NCBI RefSeq assembly: GCF_003286645.3
Contig: NZ_CP127382.2
Span: 310,001-374,000 of the forward strand
Source: Aerococcus tenax
GTDB lineage: Bacteria > Bacillota > Bacilli > Lactobacillales > Aerococcaceae
Length of the DNA stretch: 64,000 nt
Direction: 5' to 3'
Part shown: positions 34,661-43,925 of the stretch, piece after piece
How positions within the stretch are numbered: the stretch's first letter is position 1
Layout of the letters: each line of letters opens with the position of its first letter
The notes under the pieces: generated by a model
Seen by the model: the letters and a program-made list of their open reading frames with translations, nothing else
What the model was told of the DNA's origin: nothing
Database searches by the model: none
Made by a program: the position numbers and the translations under genes

Positions 34661-35512
34661 CTAGTGTCGCTCTTTAAGTAAGTTAGCAATCACTTGGGCG
34701 ACCCCATCCTCCTTGTTGCTAGGTGCTAGGTAGTTTGCCTGGTCTTTGACCAATTGACTGGCATTAGCCATGGCATAAGAATATTTGACCGGGTGGAACA
34801 TGGAAATATCATTATGAGAGTCGCCAATGGTGAGTATTTCATCGCTTTGATAGCCTTTAGACTGGGCATAAGCCATTAAAGCATTGCCCTTAGTGGCATC
34901 ACGTTGAGTAATTTCTAAATTATCAGTTCCAGAAGAAGAGACCGCTAATTCCGGATGACTATCAAAATGCTCAATAAATTGTTGGAGAATAGCATGATCT
35001 TCAGAAAAGACCATGACTTTTAAGGCAGGCTCATTTTCTCCATTAATATAGTCCCTAATATCACGGATATAATTGGTATCAAAAATAAATTGGGCCGCAC
35101 TTGCCATGGCCTTGGGATCGCCCTGGCTGATGGCCTTAATTTGGTCGATAAAAGTTTCCGGATTATAGAGATAGTATTGGTTTTGGGTCATAATGGAATA
35201 ATTAATGCTGTAATAGTTAAAGTAATCCAGCAGTTCACTAAGGAGTTGACCGGAAAAATATTTTTGTTGGCTGGCTTGACCATTAATATCAGTAAAAACT
35301 GCCCCATTTAAATTAATCATCGGGCAGCGTAAGTCTTGCATATCTAGTAAAGGTTGGGCCGAGTGATAGCCCCGTCCGGTAGCTACCATAAACTCAATTT
35401 CCTGGTCCTTTAAGGACAAGATCGCCTGGCGGTTAGCATCAGAAATGACATGGTGGTCATTGAGTAGGGTCCCATCCATATCAGTGACAAATAGTTTAAT
35501 CAAGTTAGTCAT
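34661..35512 (-). CDS. HAD-superfamily phosphatase, Cof type
   Basis: LFVTDMDGTLLNDHH carries the nucleophilic and acid Asp residues; MVATGRGYHSA is motif II, and ILTIGDSHNDISMF is motif IV with the magnesium-binding Asp. The 283-residue length with a C2 cap fits Cof/YidA proteins, which dephosphorylate sugar phosphates, FMN or PLP. The specific substrate cannot be told from sequence. Confidence 0.92.
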   Translation of the reverse strand: MTNLIKLFVTDMDGTLLNDHHVISDANRQAILSLKDQEIEFMVATGRGYHSAQPLLDMQDLRCPMINLNGAVFTDINGQASQQKYFSGQLLSELLDYFNYYSINYSIMTQNQYYLYNPETFIDQIKAISQGDPKAMASAAQFIFDTNYIRDIRDYINGENEPALKVMVFSEDHAILQQFIEHFDSHPELAVSSSGTDNLEITQRDATKGNALMAYAQSKGYQSDEILTIGDSHNDISMFHPVKYSYAMANASQLVKDQANYLAPSNKEDGVAQVIANLLKERH

Positions 35513-35576
35513 CCTCCTTTGTCAAAATCCGATTCTTTGCCCCTAGTATAGCAGAAGCGCCTCTGACTTCCCATTG

Positions 35577-37019
35577 TCATGGGTGAAAACGCAATCCCTT
35601 GGGAAAGAAGTTTTTAACTGTTCCTTGGACTTGTTTGCCAAAGCTAATGACCATCCCTTGGTAAACTAAGAGGACCCAACCTTGGTTGCCAGGATAAGCT
35701 AAGGTGAGACCTTGGACATAGTTTACCCAGTCATCGTAGCTGATTTCAATTTGAGGGTAAGTGGCTTTGGGAGCCAAGGCCATGGCCCAAGCATAGCTGG
35801 GTTGAAAACGATTTTTAAGTAAGCTTCCCAGGTGGAGACCCAGACGGAGACTGTGTAATTGATTGAGGGGCCCCTCCACCAGCATCTGATAAGTGATGCT
35901 GGGGGGAAGGAGCCAAACCTGGTCGCCTTTAGCAATCAGTTCTCGATCTTGGAAGTCCTCATTAGGGAAGGATTGGCTTAGGGCAGCGAGAGTTTTCCTT
36001 TCTTCTGGCTCTAATAAGCGACAGGTTGAAGTATTAGACTTACCTGCATGCCTTTTGCCCTTTTTAGGACGACTCTTCTTAGCTTTTGGTGCTACTTGGT
36101 CAGTATTAAGGCTGTCTTTGGCCTTGAGACGGGCAATAAAGTGGCCCTCGCCGATGGAATGATGGGGCCAAATTCTCACACAGGCGGAGAGATCATAGTC
36201 AGATTGACACCAGTCGCTTCGTCCCCTAGAGATCGTTTCAGCAGGAAATTGATCAATCCATTCTAAGTCAAAGTCCCCTTGGTCTAATAGCCAAGCGATA
36301 ATCTCTTCGTTTTCCTCTGGGGAGAAGGTACAGGTGGAATAGATTAATTGACCGCCTGCTTTTAGCATTCGAACAGCTTGGGTCAGAATTTCCTTTTGTC
36401 GCTCTTGGCAGAGGAGGGGCGTCTCTTTGGTCCAGCCCTCACGAGCCGCTTGACTTTTGGTAAACATGCCTTCACCGGAACAGGGGGCGTCAACCAGAAC
36501 TTTATCGAAAAAGCCCGGGAAATAAGTAGCCAGACTTTCGGGATTGTGGTTGGTTACCAGCGCGTTGGAAATGCCCATTCTTTCAATATTTTCAGCTAAG
36601 ATCTTGGCCCGCTTAGGAATAATTTCATTAGCGACCAAGAGCCCTCGGCCCTGCATATCAGCAGCAATCTGAGTAGACTTTCCTCCTGGTGCGGCACAGA
36701 GGTCAAGAATCTTTTCTCCCGGCTGGGCTTGGACCACACTAGCAACCGCCATGGCTGAAGCTTCCTGGCTATAGACCAGTCCAGCTTGATGGAGGGGAGA
36801 ATGACCGTCTACTTGACCTAAATACCCCCATGGACTATAGGGACAGGGGGTTAATTCTTCTTCAAAGTAAGACTGGCAAATGGCTGGGGCCTTAGCTTTT
36901 AGAGGGTTGATCCGAAAGGCTTTCTGGGCCTCTCCTTTATTCAAGGCGGCGAAGAAGTCAGCGGCTTCATCGCCCAGGAGCTTGTTAAATTTATCAATAA
37001 ATTCTAAAGCTAGCGACAT
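35577..37019 (-). CDS. RNA m5C methyltransferase, RsmF/NOL1-NOP2-sun family
   Basis: SAM-dependent cytosine-5 methylation of rRNA (or tRNA). The SAM motif is ILDLCAAPGGKSTQIAADM; DAPCSGEGMF and STCTFSPEENE carry the two catalytic cysteines. The 480 residues include a lysine-rich linker near 300 and a C-terminal RsmF-like/PUA-type region, longer than RsmB. Divergent from lplA. Confidence 0.92.
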   Translation of the reverse strand: MSLALEFIDKFNKLLGDEAADFFAALNKGEAQKAFRINPLKAKAPAICQSYFEEELTPCPYSPWGYLGQVDGHSPLHQAGLVYSQEASAMAVASVVQAQPGEKILDLCAAPGGKSTQIAADMQGRGLLVANEIIPKRAKILAENIERMGISNALVTNHNPESLATYFPGFFDKVLVDAPCSGEGMFTKSQAAREGWTKETPLLCQERQKEILTQAVRMLKAGGQLIYSTCTFSPEENEEIIAWLLDQGDFDLEWIDQFPAETISRGRSDWCQSDYDLSACVRIWPHHSIGEGHFIARLKAKDSLNTDQVAPKAKKSRPKKGKRHAGKSNTSTCRLLEPEERKTLAALSQSFPNEDFQDRELIAKGDQVWLLPPSITYQMLVEGPLNQLHSLRLGLHLGSLLKNRFQPSYAWAMALAPKATYPQIEISYDDWVNYVQGLTLAYPGNQGWVLLVYQGMVISFGKQVQGTVKNFFPKGLRFHP

Positions 37020-37122
37020 GATTATTTTCCTTTCTGGCTTAATAAGTGCATATTACCATAGAATGAGCCATGCTCCAATAAGATTTCAAGGGACAAAGGA
37101 ACAGAAAAGAAGGCGGTTTCTA

Positions 37123-37131
37123 TGCTATAAT
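37123..37131 (+). promoter_or_regulatory. Extended -10 promoter of lplA
   Basis: TGCTATAAT is identical to the element in front of cblS. It lies about 70 bases before the lplA start; no good -35 is seen. Confidence 0.55.
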
Positions 37132-37201
37132 TTAAAGTGTAAAATGTTTAAAAAATGTCCCGGTTAGAGGCTAGAAAATGAATAAGGAGGAAGATCTTTC
37201 C

Positions 37202-38224
37202 ATGTTTTTTATTGATACGTCACGCCATGGTCAAGCGGTTTATGATCCTATTGTTAACCAATCGCTGGATAATTATCTGATCAATGACCTAGCTCTTGAA
37301 GGCCACGGTTTAATTATGTATATTAATGCTCCCTGTGTCATTATCGGTAAAAATCAAAATGCCTATGCAGAAGTTGATCTAGACTATTTAGAAAAGAATG
37401 ATATCACCTTAGTCCGGCGTACGGGTGGCGGGGGAGCTGTTTATCAGGACTACGGCAACATTGTCTTTGAGAATATTGTCGTTGGTGACACCTCACATTA
37501 TGGTGATTTTTCTTACTATGCCCAACCGATTATTGATGCCTTGACTGCACTAGGAATTGAAGGCGTCCAACTCAAAGGTCGTAACGACATTGTGGTGGAC
37601 GACTTAAAAATTTCTGGCATGTCCATGGTCAAGGTAGAAAATGCCTTGGCAGCTGGTGGGACCCTCTTATTTGATTTGGATACCCAACAAGCAGGTCGGG
37701 TACTGACCCCTAATCAAGATAAGTTAAAAACCAAAGGGGTCAAGTCGGTAGATAAACGGGTCTCTAACCTCAAACCCCTCTTAAAAGGTGACTTAGCTGA
37801 CTTATCTACAGAAGCATTTAAAGAGGCCCTGCTTAAAGAAATCTTCCATACAGAGGACTTGGATAGTATCCAACGCTATAGCTTAACCGATGAGGACTGG
37901 GCGATTATTGACCAACGGGTGGCTGATTTTTATGGGAAGGATGAGTGGAATTATGGGTCAAATCCTGGCTTCCATTACTATAAGACAGCCTATTACCCTG
38001 GGGTAGGCACCGTGGCTTTTAACTTTAATATTAATGATGGACTTATTACTGATTTCAAGACTTATGGAGATATGAGTTTTGGCCAACCGGACCAAGTCGA
38101 TCAAGCCATGATTGGAAAGACTTATGACCAAGCTGGAATTGCTGCAGGACTAAAAGCTGGCAACTACCAAGATAATATTGGCAAGCTTCCTATCGAGGAC
38201 TTAGTCTCTCTTATCTTGAATTAA
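37202..38224 (+). CDS. lplA: Lipoate-protein ligase A
   Basis: Activates lipoate with ATP and attaches it to E2 and GcvH-type proteins. IIGKNQNAYAEVD, RRTGGGGAVYQDYGNIVFE and GRNDIVVDDLKISG are the conserved lipoate/adenylate motifs, with the C-terminal accessory domain present (about 340 residues total). ATG 37202 follows AAGGAGGAAGATC. An earlier ATG at 37178 sits in front of that site and is unlikely. Downstream lies an IS element. Confidence 0.95.
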   Translation: MFFIDTSRHGQAVYDPIVNQSLDNYLINDLALEGHGLIMYINAPCVIIGKNQNAYAEVDLDYLEKNDITLVRRTGGGGAVYQDYGNIVFENIVVGDTSHYGDFSYYAQPIIDALTALGIEGVQLKGRNDIVVDDLKISGMSMVKVENALAAGGTLLFDLDTQQAGRVLTPNQDKLKTKGVKSVDKRVSNLKPLLKGDLADLSTEAFKEALLKEIFHTEDLDSIQRYSLTDEDWAIIDQRVADFYGKDEWNYGSNPGFHYYKTAYYPGVGTVAFNFNINDGLITDFKTYGDMSFGQPDQVDQAMIGKTYDQAGIAAGLKAGNYQDNIGKLPIEDLVSLILN

Positions 38225-38275
38225 TTATAAATGAAAAAAGAGTCTGGGACAAAAGTCTGCGAACTCTAAAACTAA

Positions 38276-38319
38276 AAGAGAATCTACAAATTACTTAAGC
38301 GTGATTTGTAGATTCTCTT
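38276..38319 (-). terminator. Terminator of the transposase gene
   Basis: AAGAGAATCTACAAAT and ATTTGTAGATTCTCTT are perfect 16-base complements around a 12-base loop. The stem overlaps the last codon and stop of the transposase; TTTTAGTTTTAG follows on the minus strand. Confidence 0.85.
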
Positions 38320-39829
38320 ATTTTATTGCTTTTATTTTGCTATATTTTTTCAAATTATTGGCCATGAAGGCCAATCCAACATCAGTTTTAACCCTTGTTT
38401 TCCCTCTGAGGTTAAATCGAGTGAACCCTAAAATAGCCTTTATCTGGCCAAAAACTGGTTCAACGTCAATTTTCCGTTTGGAAAAGAGCTTAGATCCTTC
38501 TTCAGATAAAAGCTTCTGTGTTTCTATATTCTTTAATTCCTGATAGTTTTTATTATAGTAAAGCGCCTTTTGCGGCGCATTTTTTGGGTCCAAAGGCTTA
38601 TAAACCTGAATTTCAGAAATATAACCACTCATTTTATTTTTTCGTTTTTGGAGATGACTAAAGAAATAAACCGTGCCGTCAGGATGTGTAAAAGTATTAC
38701 TTTGCTTATCGTAACTCCAATTATCCATATTTTTAGCTGATTTTTTATGTTTCTTTTTCTGCTCTTTATCAAACCGATTATATTTAATCAAATGGTTAAT
38801 TTTATGGTTATCTAAATAAGTAAGGTTTTCTTCGCTACCATAACCAGCATCAGCTATAATGCATTTCGGGAAATTAGGAAAACTTTCAACAAAGGGTTGT
38901 AAAGTCCGCGTGTCCGTCGGATTGTGGAAAATATCATAATGAAGGACAAACTGGTTTTCAGTCGCTACTTGGATATTGTATCCCGCTTTCAATTGCCCAT
39001 TCATCATATGATCATCTTTCATTCGCATGAACGTAGCATCAGGATCTGTTTTTGAATAGCTGTTTCTTCCGTTAAATGTTTCAAACTGTTTGGCATACTT
39101 TTGTTTGCGGGGTAGAAAATCTTTACTCACTTTACGGTAATGTTTTTTCAAACGACGACGTTCTTGTTTACGTTGATCTGGCCCTTTTACAGGAGTTTCC
39201 TCAATATCTTCAGTGAGTTTATCGATTTCTTCCTTAAGAACTTTAGATATCTCTTGAAGCATATTTTCTTCTAGATCTAAATTTTCATCATATTGGATGC
39301 CAGCATCAACCATCGGTTGAATTTCATTAAAGTAATATTCACGTGAAGTCACTTTTAATTGCTCTGCATATTTTTCAGTTGCCTTTTTCCAAACAAAAGA
39401 ATATTTATTGGCATTCGCTTCAATTTTAGTTCCATCTATAAAGCAATTTTCTAAATGAATTAATTTCTCTAACTTTAACTGAGTGGTAAACTCAACGAAT
39501 AAATTTTCTAATAAACATCTACAATTTTCTGAGGAACGGAAGCGATTAATCGTTCGATAGCTAATAACTTGTTGAGCGACTAGCCACTGCATGGGTATAT
39601 TTTCAACCATTAATTCTTCTATTTTTCTTCCACTAAATACGCCTTTACTATAAGCATATAAAAGCGCCATAATTAAAGGTTTTGGATGATAGGCAGGACG
39701 TCCGTCCTGGGTACTGAAGCTTTCAAAATGTTTTTCATCCAGAGATTCAATAAAATTATAGATTGAAAATACAATATGATCTGGATCGATACATGCAGAT
39801 AATTCTAGTGGAAGTGTTGTTTGATTCAT
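38318..39829 (-). CDS. Transposase, IS1182 family
   Basis: DDE-type transposase of about 503 residues. The N-terminal DUF772-like region (PAYHPKPLIMALLYAYSKGV, ISYRTINRFR) and the C-terminal DDE core (NCFIDGTKIEANANKY with the first Asp, CIIADAGYGSEENLTY with the second, and KIDVEPVFGQIKAILGFTRF with the Glu) are intact, so the element may be active. I start at ATG 39829 (MNQTTLPLEL); an in-frame ATG nine codons upstream is possible. Its base composition is visibly more AT-rich than its neighbours, consistent with acquisition. Confidence 0.93.
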   Translation of the reverse strand: MNQTTLPLELSACIDPDHIVFSIYNFIESLDEKHFESFSTQDGRPAYHPKPLIMALLYAYSKGVFSGRKIEELMVENIPMQWLVAQQVISYRTINRFRSSENCRCLLENLFVEFTTQLKLEKLIHLENCFIDGTKIEANANKYSFVWKKATEKYAEQLKVTSREYYFNEIQPMVDAGIQYDENLDLEENMLQEISKVLKEEIDKLTEDIEETPVKGPDQRKQERRRLKKHYRKVSKDFLPRKQKYAKQFETFNGRNSYSKTDPDATFMRMKDDHMMNGQLKAGYNIQVATENQFVLHYDIFHNPTDTRTLQPFVESFPNFPKCIIADAGYGSEENLTYLDNHKINHLIKYNRFDKEQKKKHKKSAKNMDNWSYDKQSNTFTHPDGTVYFFSHLQKRKNKMSGYISEIQVYKPLDPKNAPQKALYYNKNYQELKNIETQKLLSEEGSKLFSKRKIDVEPVFGQIKAILGFTRFNLRGKTRVKTDVGLAFMANNLKKYSKIKAIK

Positions 39830-39960
39830 GTTATATTGTATGTACACAAGAAGCACCCCTTAATCTTTAGTGTGGTTACTAATATTATAGCAGGGTGCTT
39901 TTTTTATACCTAATTTTAAGTAAAAGGGATAAGAAATTAGTGAAAACTAACTTCTTATCC

Positions 39961-40020
39961 CTTTTTATTTCGAGGCTTTTGTCCCAGCCTCTTTTTATTT
40001 CGAGGCTTTTGTCCCAGCCT
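39961..40020. repeat. Perfect 30-base tandem duplication at the IS right end
   Basis: Bases 39961-39990 and 39991-40020 are identical and each contains CGAGGCTTTTGTCCCAGCCT. The unit carries half of the TGGGACA-type terminator palindrome that recurs in this window. Confidence 0.95.
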
Positions 40021-40026
40021 CTTTTT

Positions 40027-40581
40027 TTAGTCAAGTAAGTTTCTGCGTTTTAAGAGTGGACGTAAACGCAGGGCTAAGATAAAGGCCAGTGCACTTTTGA
40101 GGATTTCAGCCAGGATAAAGGGAGTGATCCCAATGGCTAAAAGTCCACCGATGGAAAGCCCCTTGCCCATATAGCTGTTTAAAATAAAGGCCATATAGAC
40201 AAAACCAATTGAATTGGTCACTAAGTAATTAATGACTAGGGCAATGAGGTATTCTCTAGGCCCTGGATTGGCTTGCTTAGCTAAATAGGTTGAAACCAGG
40301 CTAGCGGCAGCAAGAAAGCCAATAATAAAGCCAAAGGAAGGAGTTAGGACACTTTGGAAGCCTCCATGGAAGCCAGCAAAGAATGGTAAGCCGATTAAGC
40401 CACCCAGCAAGTAGAGCAAGGTGGTAAGAAAGGCTTCCTTAGGTTTTAAAAATAAGGCAATTAAATTAACTGCAAAGGTTTGTAGGGTAAAGGGAACAAT
40501 CCCAATCGGAATAGTTAACTGAGAAGCGATAACCAATAAGGCTATCATTAAAGCAATACGAGTAATTTCTTTGGTTTTCAT
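40027..40581 (-). CDS. bioY: Biotin transporter, ECF S-component BioY
   Basis: Membrane substrate-binding subunit for biotin uptake with the shared EcfAT module (not in window). The 184-residue product has six hydrophobic segments, IPIGIVPFTLQTFAVNLIAL and the signature GGLIGLPFFAGFHGGFQSVL followed by PSFGFIIGFLAA. ATG 40581 follows AAGGAGAAAAC; the ATG at 40602 lies upstream of that site and is rejected. birA directly upstream suggests biotin-regulated expression. Confidence 0.95.
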   Translation of the reverse strand: MKTKEITRIALMIALLVIASQLTIPIGIVPFTLQTFAVNLIALFLKPKEAFLTTLLYLLGGLIGLPFFAGFHGGFQSVLTPSFGFIIGFLAAASLVSTYLAKQANPGPREYLIALVINYLVTNSIGFVYMAFILNSYMGKGLSIGGLLAIGITPFILAEILKSALAFILALRLRPLLKRRNLLD

Positions 40582-40684
40582 TTTTGTTTTCTCCTTATGC
40601 AAAGATCGATTAACAGGGCTTATGAGCCGCTGTCCCTATTAAGTAAGAAAAATTATCTTTGCTTAATAAGTTTTTTGCTTCTAG

Positions 40685-41668
40685 CTAGTCGCTAACGAAT
40701 TGTTGACTTCCAAAATGAATATTGGGGCTGACTAGGGCGTGGATGTCCCCAGCGCTATCTTCCACTAAGAGCTGGCCTTGTTCATTAATCCCTTTTATTT
40801 TCCCAGTTTTATTGACCTGGTTTTCTTGGTAGCTTACTTCTTTACCCAGACCCAGTAGGTGTTTTTTATAGGTGTCTAGAAATTCACCTTGGGCAAAGTG
40901 GTGATGGTAGGTCATAAAGCATTGGATAAGGTCAGCTAAGAATTGATTAATATTAAAGTCTTTAGGCAACTCTTTTCCAAAAAAGGTCCCAGCAATTTCC
41001 CTAATATCAGCCACTTTAGACAAGTCACCGGCTAAATTTAAACCCAAACCGACGACAATATAAGACACGCTAGGAATCTCTAAGTCAGAGACCATTTCGC
41101 AAAGGATTCCGGCTGCCTTGTGACCTTGGTAGAAGAGATCGTTAACCCATTTGACCTGGATGGATTCAGCTAAGTAACTCCCCAAAGTGTCGATCACGGC
41201 ACTGGCCGCTAAGAGGGTGTAGAGAGGTACTTCAGCTGGACTAGAACAATTGGGTTTCAGAGCCAAACTGACATACAAGCCATCCTCTAAGGAAGAATAG
41301 AAGCTTTTTCCTAGACGTCCTTTTCCGGCTGTTTGTTTTTGACTAGCACAAATAACCAAGTCATCTTGGTGTTGACTCTTATAGGCCTTGATATATTCAT
41401 TGGTAGACCCCACTTCATCTAAAAGAATGAGCTTCCACTTGGCTTCCCCTTGGTCCAGGTAATAAGTCAATAGACTCTCGTTTAGCCGTTGGGGTAGGGC
41501 CTGAATCTGGTAGCCTTGCTTTCCAGATTCGATGACGAAGCCTTCCTTACGTAGATTTTCAACCGCCTTCCATACTGCATTACGGGAGAGGTTGAGTTGG
41601 TCGGCTAGGACCTGGCCACTAAGGGGCGCTACCATAAGCTGATCTAAAACCGCTTGACTGGTTGTCAT
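40685..41668 (-). CDS. birA: Biotin-[acetyl-CoA-carboxylase] ligase and biotin repressor
   Basis: Bifunctional protein of 327 residues. An N-terminal helix-turn-helix (LADQLNLSRNAVWKAVENLR, residues ~20-45) precedes the ligase domain with the GKGRLGKSFYS adenylate loop (usually GRGRxGR) and VKWVNDLFYQGHKAAGIL, and a C-terminal SH3-like domain. It biotinylates carboxylases and should repress biotin uptake when biotin is ample. I could not identify a clear bipartite BirA operator in the 100 bases before bioY. Confidence 0.95.
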   Translation of the reverse strand: MTTSQAVLDQLMVAPLSGQVLADQLNLSRNAVWKAVENLRKEGFVIESGKQGYQIQALPQRLNESLLTYYLDQGEAKWKLILLDEVGSTNEYIKAYKSQHQDDLVICASQKQTAGKGRLGKSFYSSLEDGLYVSLALKPNCSSPAEVPLYTLLAASAVIDTLGSYLAESIQVKWVNDLFYQGHKAAGILCEMVSDLEIPSVSYIVVGLGLNLAGDLSKVADIREIAGTFFGKELPKDFNINQFLADLIQCFMTYHHHFAQGEFLDTYKKHLLGLGKEVSYQENQVNKTGKIKGINEQGQLLVEDSAGDIHALVSPNIHFGSQQFVSD

Positions 41669-41855
41669 GCAAGTATCTTCCTTTCTGAATAATCTTAACG
41701 AATAGCTAGAAGCATTTTATATTTTACAAAGATTGGGATAATCTTGTCAACTCATTTTTAAGAAGGGGTGACGAAAACGATAGGCTAACCATATCATTTT
41801 AAAGACCTCTTTGATCGTGTTAAAATGGGAATATAAGATAAAAGGAGGAAAAGTT

Positions 41856-42053
41856 ATGTCAGAAAAATTTGATCAAATTAAGGGTAAAGTCAAAGAAACC
41901 GCTGGAAAAGTATTTGATGACAAAGGAACTGAAAACGAAGGCAAGACTGAAGACCTATCTGCCCAAGCTAAAGAAGCAGTTAACGATGTAAAGGACTCCG
42001 TAAAGGGAGCAGTTGATGGGGTTAAGAATAGCTTTTCAGACGACAAAGAATAA
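41856..42053 (+). CDS. CsbD-like stress-associated protein
   Basis: A 65-residue hydrophilic, lysine/aspartate-rich protein beginning MSEKFDQIKGKVKETAGKVF, the CsbD-family signature, with later KDSVKGAVDGVKNSF. Family members are general-stress induced in Bacillus; function is unknown. ATG 41856 follows AAAGGAGG. A TGTTAAAAT extended -10 candidate lies at 41818-41826. A strong terminator follows, and behind it a group II intron. Confidence 0.88.
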   Translation: MSEKFDQIKGKVKETAGKVFDDKGTENEGKTEDLSAQAKEAVNDVKDSVKGAVDGVKNSFSDDKE

Positions 42054-42078
42054 GAAGTACAGATAAATTTATCATTTA

Positions 42079-42110
42079 AAAGAGGCTAGGATTTATCCTA
42101 GCCTCTTTTT
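42079..42110 (+). terminator. Terminator of the CsbD-like gene and landing site of the intron
   Basis: AAAGAGGCTAGGAT pairs with ATCCTAGCCTCTTT around a short TT loop, followed by T residues. The intron begins about eight bases after it. Confidence 0.95.
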
Positions 42111-42536
42111 CTTGGTGGTGCGCCTGGCATGGGCGACAACTCGGTGGTGAAAGTCCACTACAGGCCTTTGCAGTAGGAACTGTTAGCCAATGACAAGGGT
42201 GTCCACCGTGAGGTGGAATCTGAAGGAAGTTGGAGGCAAATACTTGCACTGACGTACAGAAACTTCATAAAGAAAGGCTGTCAAAAGATGGATGAGCTTG
42301 CCAGACAAAGTGAAGTCCAATACTGCACGAATCTGAGACAGTAGATGAAGCAGTGACATGAGTAGAAAGTTGTCGTTCTTACCCAGGGAGATCTCACAGA
42401 CGGCGCAGGAGTCCCCTTATAAGAAGCCGGTCGAAAAAGGTTTACTGTGAGAAGTCAGCCGAAGTCATAGTAGTTTCCAGAGGAAACGAAGGACTGAACA
42501 ATATCCATGTTTATTTAGATGGGAGGTAGCTCAATT

Positions 42537-43925
42537 ATGGGAAAAGCAGAAAAGTTGCGGAAGCAACGCAGCCTACAGAGGAATAAGGTGGAACCTGAAA
42601 AGTATGTAGATGTGCTTAGTGGTAGAGCTATTGAATATATGAAAAGACATGATGGGTCTCTAATGAGTCTCGTTGTCAGAGAAGAAAACCTCATGCGAGC
42701 AGCTCAATTAGTTCGTAAGAACAAAGGAGCAGCTGGTATTGATGGTGTTTCCGCAGAAGCTGCGGAAGCTGAAGTAAGAAAGTATCTTAGACCCTTACAA
42801 CAGAAATTGATGAATGCAACATATAAACCTCAACCGGTCAAGCGGGTAGAAATTCCCAAAGCCAATGGAGGAGTTCGTCGATTAGGTATTCCTGTGGTCA
42901 GGGATCGCATTGTTCAACAAGCCATTCGACAAGTGATTGAACCAATCATAGATCCTCAACTATCACCTTATAGTCATGGCTTTCGTAAAGGCAAGAGTGC
43001 ACATAGTGCACTGAAACAATGTGTCGACTATTACGAAACAGGCTATAAAGTTGTGGTTGATTGCGATCTAAAGAATTGTTTCGATAATTTTAATCAAGAT
43101 AAAATGATTCATTACTTGGAACAAATGGTAAAAGATCCAGCGATATCACGTATTCTTAGACGTTTTATGAGTGCAGGTGTTATTGATATGTCTGGTCAAT
43201 TTATTGACAGTCATACGGGTACCCCTCAAGGGGGTGTTATTTCACCGCTTCTATGTAATGTTTATTTAAATGAATTGGATAGAGAATTAGAACGTCGTGG
43301 ACATCGTTTTGTACGTTACGCAGATGACTTTGCGATTTTCGTCAAATCTAAGCGAGCAGGAGAACGTGTGCTAAAAAGTATTACTACTTACATTGAAAAA
43401 GATCTTCGATTAACCGTTAACCATGAGAAAAGTCAAGTGGGTTCGCCAACCCGTTTAAAATTCTTGGGTTGCCTTATCAAGCCTACCCGAAAGGGTTGTC
43501 GTTTTCGTCCGACGAATGAAGCGAAGAAGAAATTCAAAGCAAAGTTAAAACGTCTGACAAGTCGAAAGCGACCAGGTACCTTTAAAACCATTGTAAAAGA
43601 GATCAACCAAGTCACACAAGGTTGGATCAACTATTTTGGAGTAGGCTATATTAAAACCTATATTGAAGAGATAGAACAATGGTTAAACCATCGCCTAAGG
43701 CAACTCATTTTGAAGCGATGGAAAAACTGTCGAACGAAGATTATACGCCTCATGCGGTTGGGATTGGATAGTGAAAGCGCGAAGCGTATTGCTTTCTCAC
43801 GCAAGAAGTATTGGCGTCTATCCAAGACACCGGAGGTGCACTACGCTCTGACAACAAAAAGACTCCGTCAGTGGGGATTAAAATCATTAACCCTCCTGGC
43901 GGAGTCTGCCTATTTAAGATATTGA
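42537..43925 (+). CDS. ltrA: Group II intron reverse transcriptase/maturase
   Basis: A 462-residue RT: GAAGIDGVSAEAAE near residue 66, VEIPKANGGVRRLGIPVVRD, GTPQGGVISPLLCN, and the catalytic RYADDFAIF with YADD at residues 261-264. The GWINYFG segment marks the maturase (X) domain; no clear C-terminal HNH endonuclease is seen. ATG 42537 follows GGGAGGTAGC; an ATG at 42519 overlaps that site. The frame is intact, so splicing and mobility may be preserved. Confidence 0.95.
   Translation: MGKAEKLRKQRSLQRNKVEPEKYVDVLSGRAIEYMKRHDGSLMSLVVREENLMRAAQLVRKNKGAAGIDGVSAEAAEAEVRKYLRPLQQKLMNATYKPQPVKRVEIPKANGGVRRLGIPVVRDRIVQQAIRQVIEPIIDPQLSPYSHGFRKGKSAHSALKQCVDYYETGYKVVVDCDLKNCFDNFNQDKMIHYLEQMVKDPAISRILRRFMSAGVIDMSGQFIDSHTGTPQGGVISPLLCNVYLNELDRELERRGHRFVRYADDFAIFVKSKRAGERVLKSITTYIEKDLRLTVNHEKSQVGSPTRLKFLGCLIKPTRKGCRFRPTNEAKKKFKAKLKRLTSRKRPGTFKTIVKEINQVTQGWINYFGVGYIKTYIEEIEQWLNHRLRQLILKRWKNCRTKIIRLMRLGLDSESAKRIAFSRKKYWRLSKTPEVHYALTTKRLRQWGLKSLTLLAESAYLRY

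Larger units (their letters stand above)
38242..40020 (-). mobile_element. IS1182-like insertion sequence (boundaries approximate)
   Basis: A minus-strand transposase gene is bracketed by matching outward sequences. The left side holds GAGTCTGGGACAAAAGTC (from about 38240) and the right side holds the complement of GAGGCTGGGACAAAAGCCTC, twice. These may be terminal inverted repeats of the element or the two halves of a split terminator hairpin; I cannot decide. Inside the right end are two more hairpins (GCACCC/GGGTGC near 39867-39899 and a GGGATAAGAA/TTCTTATCCC pair near 39928-39962), typical shielding of the transposase from outside transcription. No target duplication was identified. Confidence 0.7.

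Noticed and set aside
36880..37167. Plus-strand open frame at the RNA methyltransferase 5' end
   Set aside because: It is largely antisense to a well-supported gene and runs into the lplA promoter.
40582..40684. BirA operator before bioY
   Set aside because: Only a single TGTTAAT-like half site and unrelated hairpins are present; the two-half palindrome expected for BirA is not convincing.
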